47,696 nucleotides of DNA, taken from positions 1 through 47,696 of the forward strand of contig DVNH01000019.1 of NCBI GenBank assembly GCA_018714565.1, written 5' to 3'. Both the position numbers and the translations under genes were made by a program. The notes beneath the pieces are model-generated. The model had not been told where the DNA came from. It was given only the letters and a program-made list of their open reading frames with translations, and made no database searches. Shown in pieces: positions 1 through 6,839 of this stretch. This DNA is from Candidatus Merdicola faecigallinarum (GTDB taxonomy: Bacteria > Bacillota > Clostridia > TANB77 > CAG-508). Numbering within the stretch: position 1 is the first letter of the stretch; each line of letters opens with the position of its first letter.

Positions 1-393
1 TATTCAGGAGGCTATGGAGCAGAACCGGCATTTGCAGACTTAAATAAGGAGAATGACGGAACGGTTGCACCATGTGGAGCAATTGGATCAATTGTATTTA
101 CACCGAAAGAAAGCATTTCTGCAATGGAATATTATTATAATTATGTGCCAAAATTATGGGGAAAATATGGATTTAGAGATGCATATAATTTGGAAGGAGA
201 AAAAGAATGGTATTCGGTAGAGGACATTGGAATTGATAAAGGAATTTCCATGGTAATGTTAGAGAATTATTTGTCTGGAACAATATGGCAATGTTTTATG
301 AAAAATAAATTTGTAGAAAAAGGGCTAAAAAAATTAAAAATTCAAAAAATAGAAGACAAAAACGAAGTTACAAAAAAATTAGAATTAGTATAA
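1..393 (+). CDS. C-terminal part of a glucoamylase-domain (PF10091-like) protein
   Basis: The reading frame is open from the first base of the window, so this is the 3' end of a longer gene. The visible part contains YGFRDAYN, a WYS segment and GIDKGISMVMLENYLSG followed by WQCFMKN. That pattern matches the end of the glucoamylase-like domain found in NdvB-type and related carbohydrate-active proteins, where the ENY.SG..W block closes the (alpha/alpha) barrel. A lysine-rich tail of about 30 residues follows. Substrate and location cannot be judged because the N-terminus is missing. The assignment rests on motif recall only. Confidence 0.65.
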   Translation, partial: YSGGYGAEPAFADLNKENDGTVAPCGAIGSIVFTPKESISAMEYYYNYVPKLWGKYGFRDAYNLEGEKEWYSVEDIGIDKGISMVMLENYLSGTIWQCFMKNKFVEKGLKKLKIQKIEDKNEVTKKLELV

Positions 394-523
394 AAATATA
401 TTTTATCTATCTAATTACAAAAACTATAAATTGAATGGATAATAAAAAATTCCTAAAAAAATGAATAAAATAAATGGATTGGAAAACCCTATTATGATAA
501 GAGAAGAGAATAGGAAGGTACAT

Positions 524-1105
524 ATGAAAATTGGTGTTGATTTAGATGGAGTACTTACAGATTGGCATTCTTTTGTTATAAAATATGGAAAAGAGTATGC
601 AAATAAAATAGGAAGAGGAAGGATAAAAAATGAAAAAGGTTATGAAATTAATGATGTTTGGGATTGGGGAGTAGAAACCTCAGAAGAATTTTGGAAAGAA
701 TATGACTTTTTTTATGCAGAGAAAATTCCGGCAGAGGAAGGTGCAAAAGAAGCGCTAAAAAGATTAAAAGAAGAAGGAAATGAGATTATTATTATAACAG
801 CAAGAAGTTATACAACACAAGAGAGTGAAATTGGAGCCAAAATGCGTAAAATAGTAAAGAAATGGCTAAAAGAATATGAGATTTCATATGATAATATTGT
901 TTTTTCTAGTGTAGATAAACGAGAAAATTGTAGAAAATATGGAATAGAAATTATGATAGAAGATAGTCCACATAATATAAAGCAGATTGCAACAATAATA
1001 CCAGTAATTTGTTTCCATCAACCATATAACGAACAGGTACAAGGAAAAAATATAATAAGATGCTATAATTGGAAGGACGTTTATCAAAAATTAACAAGAG
1101 AATAA
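524..1105 (+). CDS. 5'(3')-deoxyribonucleotidase, NT5C-type HAD hydrolase
   Basis: This 193-residue HAD-superfamily protein starts with the catalytic VDLDGVLTD motif (Asp6 nucleophile, Asp8 acid/base). It has IIIITARS (motif II Thr) near the middle and the acidic MIEDSPHN block late in the chain, as in the NT5C family that dephosphorylates nucleoside monophosphates. I chose the ATG at 524 because AGGAAGG lies at 512-518 and the catalytic motif then sits at residues 5-13. The longer frame from 461 adds 21 residues with no family similarity. The stop codon TAA is the first TAA of the dispersed repeat that follows. The exact substrate is inferred from the family. Confidence 0.8.
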   Translation: MKIGVDLDGVLTDWHSFVIKYGKEYANKIGRGRIKNEKGYEINDVWDWGVETSEEFWKEYDFFYAEKIPAEEGAKEALKRLKEEGNEIIIITARSYTTQESEIGAKMRKIVKKWLKEYEISYDNIVFSSVDKRENCRKYGIEIMIEDSPHNIKQIATIIPVICFHQPYNEQVQGKNIIRCYNWKDVYQKLTRE

Positions 1106-1210
1106 GAAAAGTGGCTTCGCCAGATGTACAGATTGCTTCGCAATCGCACAGACTAAAGCAACTTAACCTTGTTACTCCAGAAATTTCTGACGAAATTTCC
1201 TATGTAATAA
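1102..1210 (+). repeat. Dispersed palindromic intergenic repeat, copy 1
   Basis: A 109-base element bounded by ATAA at both ends. It holds a short hairpin TGGC-TTC-GCCA (1112-1122), a second hairpin GATTGC-TTC-GCAATC (1131-1145), and a right half with two GAAATTTC palindromes between TTAC and GTAA. It recurs nearly identical at 9822, 12087 and 36694. Here its left end supplies the stop codon of the preceding nucleotidase gene. Confidence 0.9.
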
Positions 1211-1241
1211 AAAAGATAAGAAAATGATATAAATAAAAAAT

Positions 1242-1286
1242 ATCAAAAAAGTAGACCAAAAGATTGAAATGGTCTACTTTTTTGAT
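1242..1286. terminator. Bidirectional intrinsic terminator
   Basis: Perfect 17-bp arms (1242-1258 and 1270-1286) with core GTAGACCA/TGGTCTAC are flanked by A6 and T6 runs, so the hairpin can stop transcription on either strand. It separates the nucleotidase gene from the NatAB-like operon. Confidence 0.85.
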
Positions 1287-1307
1287 GATAGATCAAATCT
1301 TTTTTTA

Positions 1308-1343
1308 TTGCTCTAGAAACTTCTATCGAAATTTCTAGAGCAA
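1308..1343. repeat. Inverted repeat resembling the right half of the dispersed element
   Basis: TTGCTCTAGAAA at 1308-1319 pairs with TTTCTAGAGCAA at 1332-1343 around a short loop. The internal AGAAA...GAAATTTCTAG resembles the CCAGAAATTTC...GAAATTTCC hairpin of the 109-base repeat, so it may be a decayed relative. It lies just upstream of the promoter at 1374. Confidence 0.5.
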
Positions 1344-1373
1344 CAAAATTAAGTTTCTTTATAAATTTTTCTA

Positions 1374-1402
1374 TTGCAAAAATAGAAAAAAGATTTTATA
1401 CT
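1374..1402 (+). promoter_or_regulatory. Sigma-A promoter of the NatAB-like operon
   Basis: TTGCAA (1374-1379), a 17-base spacer and TATACT (1397-1402), with the ABC gene starting about 40 bases downstream. Confidence 0.65.
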
Positions 1403-1439
1403 AAGAATGCAAATTTAAATAAGATAAAAAGGAGGAGCC

Positions 1440-2165
1440 ATGATAGAAATAAAAAATTTAACAAAAAAATTTGATGATAAAGTAGCGGTAAATGATATTA
1501 GTTTGCAAATACAGGAGGGAGAAATATTAGGTCTTTTAGGAGAAAATGGAGCTGGAAAAACAACTACTCTTCGTATGATGGCAACGATGCTAAAGCCAAG
1601 TGCTGGATCAATTCAAATTGCAGGATATGATTCTGTAAAAGAGGATAGTAAAGTAAGAGAAAATATTGGTATTCTTTTTGGAGGAGAAACAGGTTTATAT
1701 GATAGGCTGACGGCAAGAGAAAATATTGAATATTTCGGAAAATTATATGATATGTCAAAAGAAGAATTAGATGCTCAAATTAAGAAAATTTCAGAAGTTT
1801 TAGATATGAAAGAATATATTGATAAGCCAGTAGGAAAATTTTCAAAAGGAATGAAACAAAAAGTAGCTTTTGCAAGAGCAACCATTCATAATCCAAAAGT
1901 ATTATTGTTGGATGAACCAACTTCTGGTTTGGATGTAACAGCTGCGATTCAAGTGCATGATTTTATAAAAGGGTTAAAAAAGGAAGGAAAAACAGTTATC
2001 TTTTCTTCTCATACAATGGAAGAAGTAGAAAAATTATGTGATCGAGTAGCAATTATACATAAAGGAAAATTAATCGTAGTAGATACATTGGATGGATTAA
2101 AGAAAAACTATCAAGAAGAGAGTTTAGAAAAAATATTTACAAATTTAATTAATGGAGGAAAATAG
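1440..2165 (+). CDS. natA: ABC transporter ATP-binding protein, NatA-like
   Basis: A 241-residue ABC ATPase with Walker A GENGAGKTT (about residues 35-43), signature FSKGMKQK, Walker B VLLLDEPTSGLD and switch SSHTMEEVEKLCDR. It most resembles the ATPase of Na+/drug ABC-2 exporters such as NatA, though family membership does not fix the substrate. AGGAGG sits just before the ATG. The stop is followed within two bases by the permease gene, so the two are translated together and should form one exporter. The 3' GGAGGAAAATAG supplies the permease's ribosome binding site. Confidence 0.85.
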   Translation: MIEIKNLTKKFDDKVAVNDISLQIQEGEILGLLGENGAGKTTTLRMMATMLKPSAGSIQIAGYDSVKEDSKVRENIGILFGGETGLYDRLTARENIEYFGKLYDMSKEELDAQIKKISEVLDMKEYIDKPVGKFSKGMKQKVAFARATIHNPKVLLLDEPTSGLDVTAAIQVHDFIKGLKKEGKTVIFSSHTMEEVEKLCDRVAIIHKGKLIVVDTLDGLKKNYQEESLEKIFTNLINGGK

Positions 2166-2167
2166 GG

Positions 2168-3409
2168 ATGAATTTTAAACATATAATGATTGTATTTAAA
2201 AAAGAAATGAAAGATGCTTTTCGCGATCGAAAATCTGTACTTACCAATATTTTCTTACCACTAATTTTAATACCACTTATTTATTATTTTATGAATATGG
2301 CAATGAGTGGAGCAACAAAGGACGTAGAAGAAAATATGAAGATTGCGATTCTTACCAATGAAGATAAGACACAACTAGAAACATTTACGAAACAAAACAT
2401 TATAGGAGAAGATAAAATTGAAATTGTAAATGTAGCAAATGAGGAAGAAGCAAAAAAAGCATTAGACGAAGGAAATATTAATTGTATTTTGAGATATTCA
2501 GATGGTTTTCTTCAAGAAATTGAAAATGGAAAAATGGCAGGAATTAAAATTGAATATAATGCATTAAAATCGTCCTCTAGTATAGGAATGCAAATGTTAC
2601 AAAATAAAATTATGGCCTTAAATCAAGTTATGGCAACACAAAAACTTGCAGAAATAAATGTATCACCAGAAATATTAAATTTAGTAAATATAGAAACTAC
2701 AGATGTTTCTGTTCAAAATAATAATGGGAAAAAATCAAATGATATGATTGCGATGATTGTACCAATGTATTTAGTTATTATTATTGTTACTGCAGGAGTT
2801 CCATTAGCAGTAGATGTAATTGCAGGGGAAAGAGAAAGAAATACTTTTGAGGCATTATTATCAACAAAGGCAAATCGCTTATCAATACTAATTGGAAAAT
2901 ATTTAGCGATATTGGTATTTTCTTTAATTGCGATTATCATGTCTTTTATCGGATTAATTATAGGAATGGTAATGAATCCTGAGTTATTTGCAAGTGGTGA
3001 TCAAGAAATGAACCTAGCAGCTATTTTACAATCAATGAATATGCCAGTAGGTGCAATGCTTCTTTCTTTATTATCTGCAATTACTCTAACAATTGCGTTT
3101 GCAGGAATTCAAATGGCAATTAGTACGGTTTCAAAATCGGTAAAAGAAGCACAAACATATCTTTCTTATATGTCTATGCCTGCTATGATTTTAGGATTTG
3201 CTACTTTATTTATGGGAGCAGGAGATATGCAAAACTATATGGCATATATTCCAATTTTTAATACAATTGCATCTTTAAAGATGGTACTTTCAGGAGTTAT
3301 TAATTATAGTTTCTTAACAATAGGAGTAATCATTAATATTATATTTGTTGTAATTGTTAGTATTTATATTACAAAATTATTCAATAATGAGAAAGTAATT
3401 ATAAAATAG
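2168..3409 (+). CDS. natB: ABC-2 type permease, NatB-like
   Basis: A 413-residue membrane protein of the ABC-2/NatB layout. It has a cytoplasmic start KKEMKDAFRDRKS, one N-terminal transmembrane helix (about residues 25-48), and a large extracellular domain to about residue 190. A C-terminal bundle of five or six helices begins at MIAMIVPMYLVIIIVTAGVP. The motif VIAGERERNTFEALL after the second helix is typical of NatB-type exporters, where it couples to the ATPase. It pairs with the upstream ATPase. Na+ extrusion is the best-known role of the family; the substrate here is unproven. Confidence 0.82.
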   Translation: MNFKHIMIVFKKEMKDAFRDRKSVLTNIFLPLILIPLIYYFMNMAMSGATKDVEENMKIAILTNEDKTQLETFTKQNIIGEDKIEIVNVANEEEAKKALDEGNINCILRYSDGFLQEIENGKMAGIKIEYNALKSSSSIGMQMLQNKIMALNQVMATQKLAEINVSPEILNLVNIETTDVSVQNNNGKKSNDMIAMIVPMYLVIIIVTAGVPLAVDVIAGERERNTFEALLSTKANRLSILIGKYLAILVFSLIAIIMSFIGLIIGMVMNPELFASGDQEMNLAAILQSMNMPVGAMLLSLLSAITLTIAFAGIQMAISTVSKSVKEAQTYLSYMSMPAMILGFATLFMGAGDMQNYMAYIPIFNTIASLKMVLSGVINYSFLTIGVIINIIFVVIVSIYITKLFNNEKVIIK

Positions 3410-3426
3410 ATATAGCATAAATAATC

Positions 3427-3468
3427 ATCGCCTTGTAAAACGATATATATTGTCTTTTGCAAGGCGAT
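3427..3468. terminator. Hairpin after natB, possible weak terminator
   Basis: ATCGCCTTG (3427-3435) pairs with CAAGGCGAT (3460-3468), with partial pairing inside. There is no long T-run after it, so termination is uncertain. Confidence 0.45.
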
Positions 3469-3473
3469 TCCTC

Positions 3474-3502
3474 TTGTGAGAAAAAAGAGAAAATGATATA
3501 AT
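3474..3502 (+). promoter_or_regulatory. Sigma-A promoter of the yfcE-like gene
   Basis: TTGTGA (3474-3479), 17-base spacer, TATAAT (3497-3502); the gene starts 28 bases further on. Confidence 0.7.
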
Positions 3503-3529
3503 GCCTAAAAAAGAAAAGGAGATAATTAA

Positions 3530-4072
3530 ATGAAGGTATTTGTTGTATCTGATATTCATGGATCTGATTATTATGCAGAAAAAATAAAAGAAATTAATGA
3601 GAAAGAAAAACCAGATAAAATTGTTTTATTGGGAGACTTATATTATCATGGTCCAAGAAATCCTCTTACAAAAGAGTACGGACCAATGAAAGTAGCAGGA
3701 ATTTTAAATGATTTGCAAGAAAAGATTATTGCTGTAAGAGGAAATTGTGATGCTCAAGTAGATGAAATGATTTCAGATTTTAAAATGAAAGATTTTATTT
3801 CTATGGAAATTAATGGATCACGTTATTTCTTTACTCATGGGCATATTTATAATATAGATGATCTTCCACCAGAAGATTTTGATGTTATGATTTATGGGCA
3901 TATCCATACAGGTTTTATTGAAAAGAGAAATGGAAAAATATTTGTTAATACTGGATCAATTTCTCTACCAAAAAACAATACAAAACATAGTTATATTATA
4001 ATTGAAGAAAATAAGATCTATTTAAAAGATGTAGAAGGAAATGTCTTAGATTCGATTGAAGTAAAACAATAG
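3530..4072 (+). CDS. yfcE: YfcE-like metallophosphoesterase
   Basis: A 180-residue calcineurin-like phosphoesterase with all metal-binding blocks in order: SDIHG (residues 7-11), GDLYYHGP, RGNCD, THGH and YGHIHTG. Length and motif spacing match the YfcE/MJ0936 family of single-domain Mn-dependent phosphodiesterases. The NTGSISLPK segment after the last histidine block is also typical. It has its own promoter and terminator, so it is monocistronic. The physiological substrate of the family is not settled. Confidence 0.85.
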   Translation: MKVFVVSDIHGSDYYAEKIKEINEKEKPDKIVLLGDLYYHGPRNPLTKEYGPMKVAGILNDLQEKIIAVRGNCDAQVDEMISDFKMKDFISMEINGSRYFFTHGHIYNIDDLPPEDFDVMIYGHIHTGFIEKRNGKIFVNTGSISLPKNNTKHSYIIIEENKIYLKDVEGNVLDSIEVKQ

Positions 4073-4082
4073 AAGGAAAATG

Positions 4083-4121
4083 GGAAATCTAGTAATTCGT
4101 ACTATGGATTTCCTATTTTTT
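4083..4121 (+). terminator. Intrinsic terminator after yfcE
   Basis: GGAAATCTAGTA pairs with TACTATGGATTTCC around an ATTCG loop, followed by TATTTTTT. Confidence 0.8.
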
Positions 4122-4127
4122 GGATCC

Positions 4128-4144
4128 TTACAAAACTGTAATCT
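4128..4144 (+). promoter_or_regulatory. Probable response-regulator operator 1
   Basis: TTACA-AAAC-TGTAATC followed by TAAG. The core TTACA-N4-TGTAA is identical in layout to the perfect palindrome at 5973-5996 before the ABC genes of the same module. It is centred about 30 bases upstream of a TATAAT at 4165-4170, and the response regulator gene starts at 4202. Autoregulation by the adjacent regulator is inferred. Confidence 0.6.
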
Positions 4145-4201
4145 AAGAATTACTAAAACTATGCTATAATGAAAATAAAGTAAAATAGTGGAGTGATTTG
4201 A

Positions 4202-4873
4202 GTGCAAAAAATATTAATTGTAGAAGACGATGAAAAATTACGAAAAGAATTAGAAATATTTTTAAATAAAAATGGCTTTATAGCAAAAGGATTAGAAAAA
4301 TTTGATAACACGATTGAAGAGATATTAAATGAAAATGCAGATTTAGTATTATTAGATATAAACTTACCATATACAGATGGGGAATTTGTTTGCAAAGAAT
4401 TAAGAAAAACCTCTAATGTACCAATTATTATGGTAACAAGCAGAGATAATGAAATCGACGAATTAATGAGTTTAAATTACGGAGCAGATCAATATGTGAC
4501 AAAGCCATATAATATACAAATATTACTTGCAAAAATAAATGGATTACTAAGAAGAAATCAGAATGCAGGTGCTAATACAGAAAAAATTGATTGCAATGGG
4601 TTTGTATTGAATATGGCAGAAAGAGTGATTGAAAAAGATAATAAAAAGATAGATTTAACGAAAAATGAATATAGTATTTTATACTTTTTAAGTATTCACA
4701 AAAATAAAGTAGTATCCAGAGACGAAATTATGGACTACTTATGGGAAAGTGAAGAATTTATTGACGATAATACATTAAATGTAAATATACGAAGATTAAG
4801 AAATAAATTAGAAGAGATAGGTTTGGTAGATAAAATTGAGACAAAAAGAGGACAGGGATATTTATTAGTATAA
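4202..4873 (+). CDS. bceR: OmpR-family response regulator, BceR-like
   Basis: A 223-residue two-domain regulator. The receiver domain (about 1-115) has the acidic pair VEDDE, phospho-acceptor Asp52 in LVLLDINLPYTDG, the MVTSRD switch and the VTKPYN lysine. The winged-helix domain (about 125-220) has VVSRDEIMDYLWE and NVNIRRLRNKLE. The start is GTG at 4202, preceded by GTGGAGTG. A BceS-type kinase follows after about 50 bases and a BceAB transporter after that. The assignment as a peptide-antibiotic detoxification regulator comes from that order. Its likely binding site occurs at 4128 and 5973. Confidence 0.85.
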   Translation: MQKILIVEDDEKLRKELEIFLNKNGFIAKGLEKFDNTIEEILNENADLVLLDINLPYTDGEFVCKELRKTSNVPIIMVTSRDNEIDELMSLNYGADQYVTKPYNIQILLAKINGLLRRNQNAGANTEKIDCNGFVLNMAERVIEKDNKKIDLTKNEYSILYFLSIHKNKVVSRDEIMDYLWESEEFIDDNTLNVNIRRLRNKLEEIGLVDKIETKRGQGYLLV

Positions 4874-4926
4874 TAATAGAGGAAAGCTTATTTACGGAAT
4901 AAAGTTACTTGGTAATGGAGGTTAAT

Positions 4927-5940
4927 ATGTATTTTAAGGATTTCATAAAAGACAAGGTGATACTAATTGTAACTATAGTGATTGCATTAATAAGTATAGA
5001 AATTTTATTACTTGTTTACAATATAGGAATTATACCTAAGATATACATTGCGGGAATTGTAGTAATTGTAGTATCAATTTCTATATTAATCGAATATAAA
5101 AGAAAGAAAGCTTTTTATGATACATTAAGGAATAATTTGGTAGATTTAAAAGAAAAATATCTCATATCTGAAATTGTAAAGAAACCAAATTTTGTAGAAG
5201 GAAAGATTTTAAAGGAAGTATTAGAAGATACAGGAAAATCGATGCTTGAGAATGTAAACTATTATAAAAGTTTACAGGAAGATTATAAAGAGTATATAGA
5301 GCTATGGATTCATGAAGTGAAAATACCAATTGCGGCTAGTAAAATGATTATTGCTAATAATAAGACAGAAGTTACCAAGAGTATAGAAGAGGAGCTAGAT
5401 AAAGTAGAAAATTATACAGAACAAGCCTTATTCTATGCAAGAAGTAATGCTGTGGAAAAAGATTATATTATAACAAGAACAAATTTAAAAGAGATTGTTA
5501 ATGGTGGGATATTAAAAAATAAAAGTACATTATTAAATGAAAGAATCAGTTTAACAATGAATGAATTAGAGTATGAAGTGTATACAGATAGTAAATGGGC
5601 TATTTTTATTGTAAACCAAATAATACAAAATTCAATTAAATATGCGAAGGATAATGATAAGAGAATAGAAATAGATGCAAAGCAAAAAAGTGACAAAGTC
5701 ATTTTATATATAAGAGATAATGGAATCGGAATCAAAAAAGGAGAAATCACTAGAGTATTTGAAAAAGGGTTCACAGGAGAAAATGGAAGAATGATAGGAA
5801 AAAGATCTACTGGAATAGGCCTATATTTATGCGAAAAATTATGTAATAAATTAGGATTAGGAATAGAACTAAATTCTGAAATGGGAAAAGGAACAGAAGT
5901 AAGGTTAATTTTTCCAAAAAATAGTTATACAAGTTTTTAG
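4927..5940 (+). CDS. bceS: Intramembrane-sensing histidine kinase, BceS-like
   Basis: A 337-residue kinase with two N-terminal transmembrane helices (about residues 15-37 and 42-60) separated by only a few residues. It therefore has no extracellular sensor domain, the hallmark of BceS-type kinases that sense through their ABC transporter. The phospho-acceptor His129 lies in LWIHEVKIPI. The N box is NQIIQNSIKYAK, and G boxes are RDNGIGIKKGE and STGIGLYL. I chose ATG 4927 because GGAGG is at 4917-4921; a TTG at 4909 is in frame but poorly placed. It should phosphorylate the upstream regulator and be controlled by the downstream permease. Confidence 0.87.
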   Translation: MYFKDFIKDKVILIVTIVIALISIEILLLVYNIGIIPKIYIAGIVVIVVSISILIEYKRKKAFYDTLRNNLVDLKEKYLISEIVKKPNFVEGKILKEVLEDTGKSMLENVNYYKSLQEDYKEYIELWIHEVKIPIAASKMIIANNKTEVTKSIEEELDKVENYTEQALFYARSNAVEKDYIITRTNLKEIVNGGILKNKSTLLNERISLTMNELEYEVYTDSKWAIFIVNQIIQNSIKYAKDNDKRIEIDAKQKSDKVILYIRDNGIGIKKGEITRVFEKGFTGENGRMIGKRSTGIGLYLCEKLCNKLGLGIELNSEMGKGTEVRLIFPKNSYTSF

Positions 5941-5945
5941 ATTAA

Positions 5946-5974
5946 AAATAAGCTCATTTATATGGGCTTATTTT
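5946..5974 (+). terminator. Weak hairpin terminator overlapping operator 2
   Basis: AATAAGC (5947-5953) pairs with GCTTATT (5966-5972), then TTTA. It abuts the palindromic operator, so it may only partly separate the kinase and ABC transcripts. Confidence 0.5.
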
Positions 5975-5996
5975 AGATTACAAAAATGTAATCTAA
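5973..5996 (+). promoter_or_regulatory. Perfect palindromic operator 2 of the BceRS-like system
   Basis: TTAGATTACA-AAAA-TGTAATCTAA, ten-base arms with no mismatch. A matching core lies before the response regulator gene (4128-4144). It is followed by a likely -10 TATAAT at 6036-6041. Two GTAAGG hexamers spaced 16 bases apart (5999 and 6015) lie between them. Confidence 0.75.
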
Positions 5997-6072
5997 ATGT
6001 AAGGTAAAAAAATGGTAAGGAAAAATAAGATATTTTATAATAAGCGTAGAATAAAGGAAAGGAGATAAAAAA

Positions 6073-6750
6073 ATGAGCAATGTATTAGAGGTAAAAAACA
6101 TTGAGAAGTATTATGGAAATAAATCAAATTTAACAAAAGCGATATCAGGAATTAGCTTTAATGTGTCTGATAAAGAATTTGTAGGAATTATGGGAGCATC
6201 TGGAAGTGGTAAAACAACACTTCTAAACTGTATATCTACGATAGATAGAGTAACTGCAGGGCAAATTATAATTAATGGGAAAGATATTACAAAATTAAGA
6301 GGAAATAGTTTAAATAAATTTAGAAGGGAAGAATTAGGATTCATTTTCCAAGATTTTAATTTATTGGATACACTAACTGCTTATGAAAATATAGCGTTAG
6401 CCTTAACAATACAAAAAGTAAAGGCAAAAGAAATCGATAAAAGGGTAAGGGAAGTAGCAGAAAAACTTGATATAACAGATATTTTAGATAAATATCCATA
6501 TCAAATTTCAGGAGGACAAAAACAAAGAGTGGCTAGCAGTAGAGCGATCATCACAAATCCTAAATTAGTGTTAGCGGATGAGCCAACAGGAGCATTAGAT
6601 AGTAAATCAGCAAGACAATTATTAGAGACATTTGAGAATTTAAATCAAAAATTGGGAGCAACGATTTTATGGTTACACATGATGCCTTCACAGCAAGTTA
6701 TGCAGATCGAATCATTTTTATTAAAGATGGAAAAATTTTTAATGAGTTAA
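6073..6750 (+). CDS. bceA: BceA-like ABC ATPase, reading frame broken near its 3' end
   Basis: This is the ATPase of a BceAB-type peptide-antibiotic transporter. Walker A is GASGSGKTT, the Q-loop FIFQDFN, signature ISGGQKQR and Walker B LVLADEPTGALD. The frame as written gives 225 residues, ending in an unrelated sequence after GATIL. The family continues GATILMVTHD, and exactly that text is encoded one base back from position 6669. One A is therefore missing between TTA and ATG. The truncated form lacks the H-loop histidine and should be inactive. With the base restored it would be 255 residues, the usual length. No CGG is involved here, unlike the other frame breaks in this window. Confidence 0.8.
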   Translation: MSNVLEVKNIEKYYGNKSNLTKAISGISFNVSDKEFVGIMGASGSGKTTLLNCISTIDRVTAGQIIINGKDITKLRGNSLNKFRREELGFIFQDFNLLDTLTAYENIALALTIQKVKAKEIDKRVREVAEKLDITDILDKYPYQISGGQKQRVASSRAIITNPKLVLADEPTGALDSKSARQLLETFENLNQKLGATILWLHMMPSQQVMQIESFLLKMEKFLMS

Positions 6751-6839
6751 TAAAAGGAAATGACACAAGAAAGCAATTTTTTGAAAAAATAATCGAGGTA
6801 CAAACACTTCTTGGAGGTGATTTGAACGATGTTATTTAA
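6669..6839 (+). pseudogene. Displaced C-terminal segment of the BceA-like ATPase
   Basis: In the frame starting at 6669 the sequence reads MVTHDAFTASYADRIIF and on through IIEVQTLLGG to a stop at 6837-6839. This is the normal end of a BceA protein, including the H-loop histidine, and it overlaps the permease start by 11 bases as in intact operons. The segment has no plausible start of its own. It is either part of a mutated gene, reached by -1 slippage, or a sign of a single-base sequence error. Confidence 0.75.
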
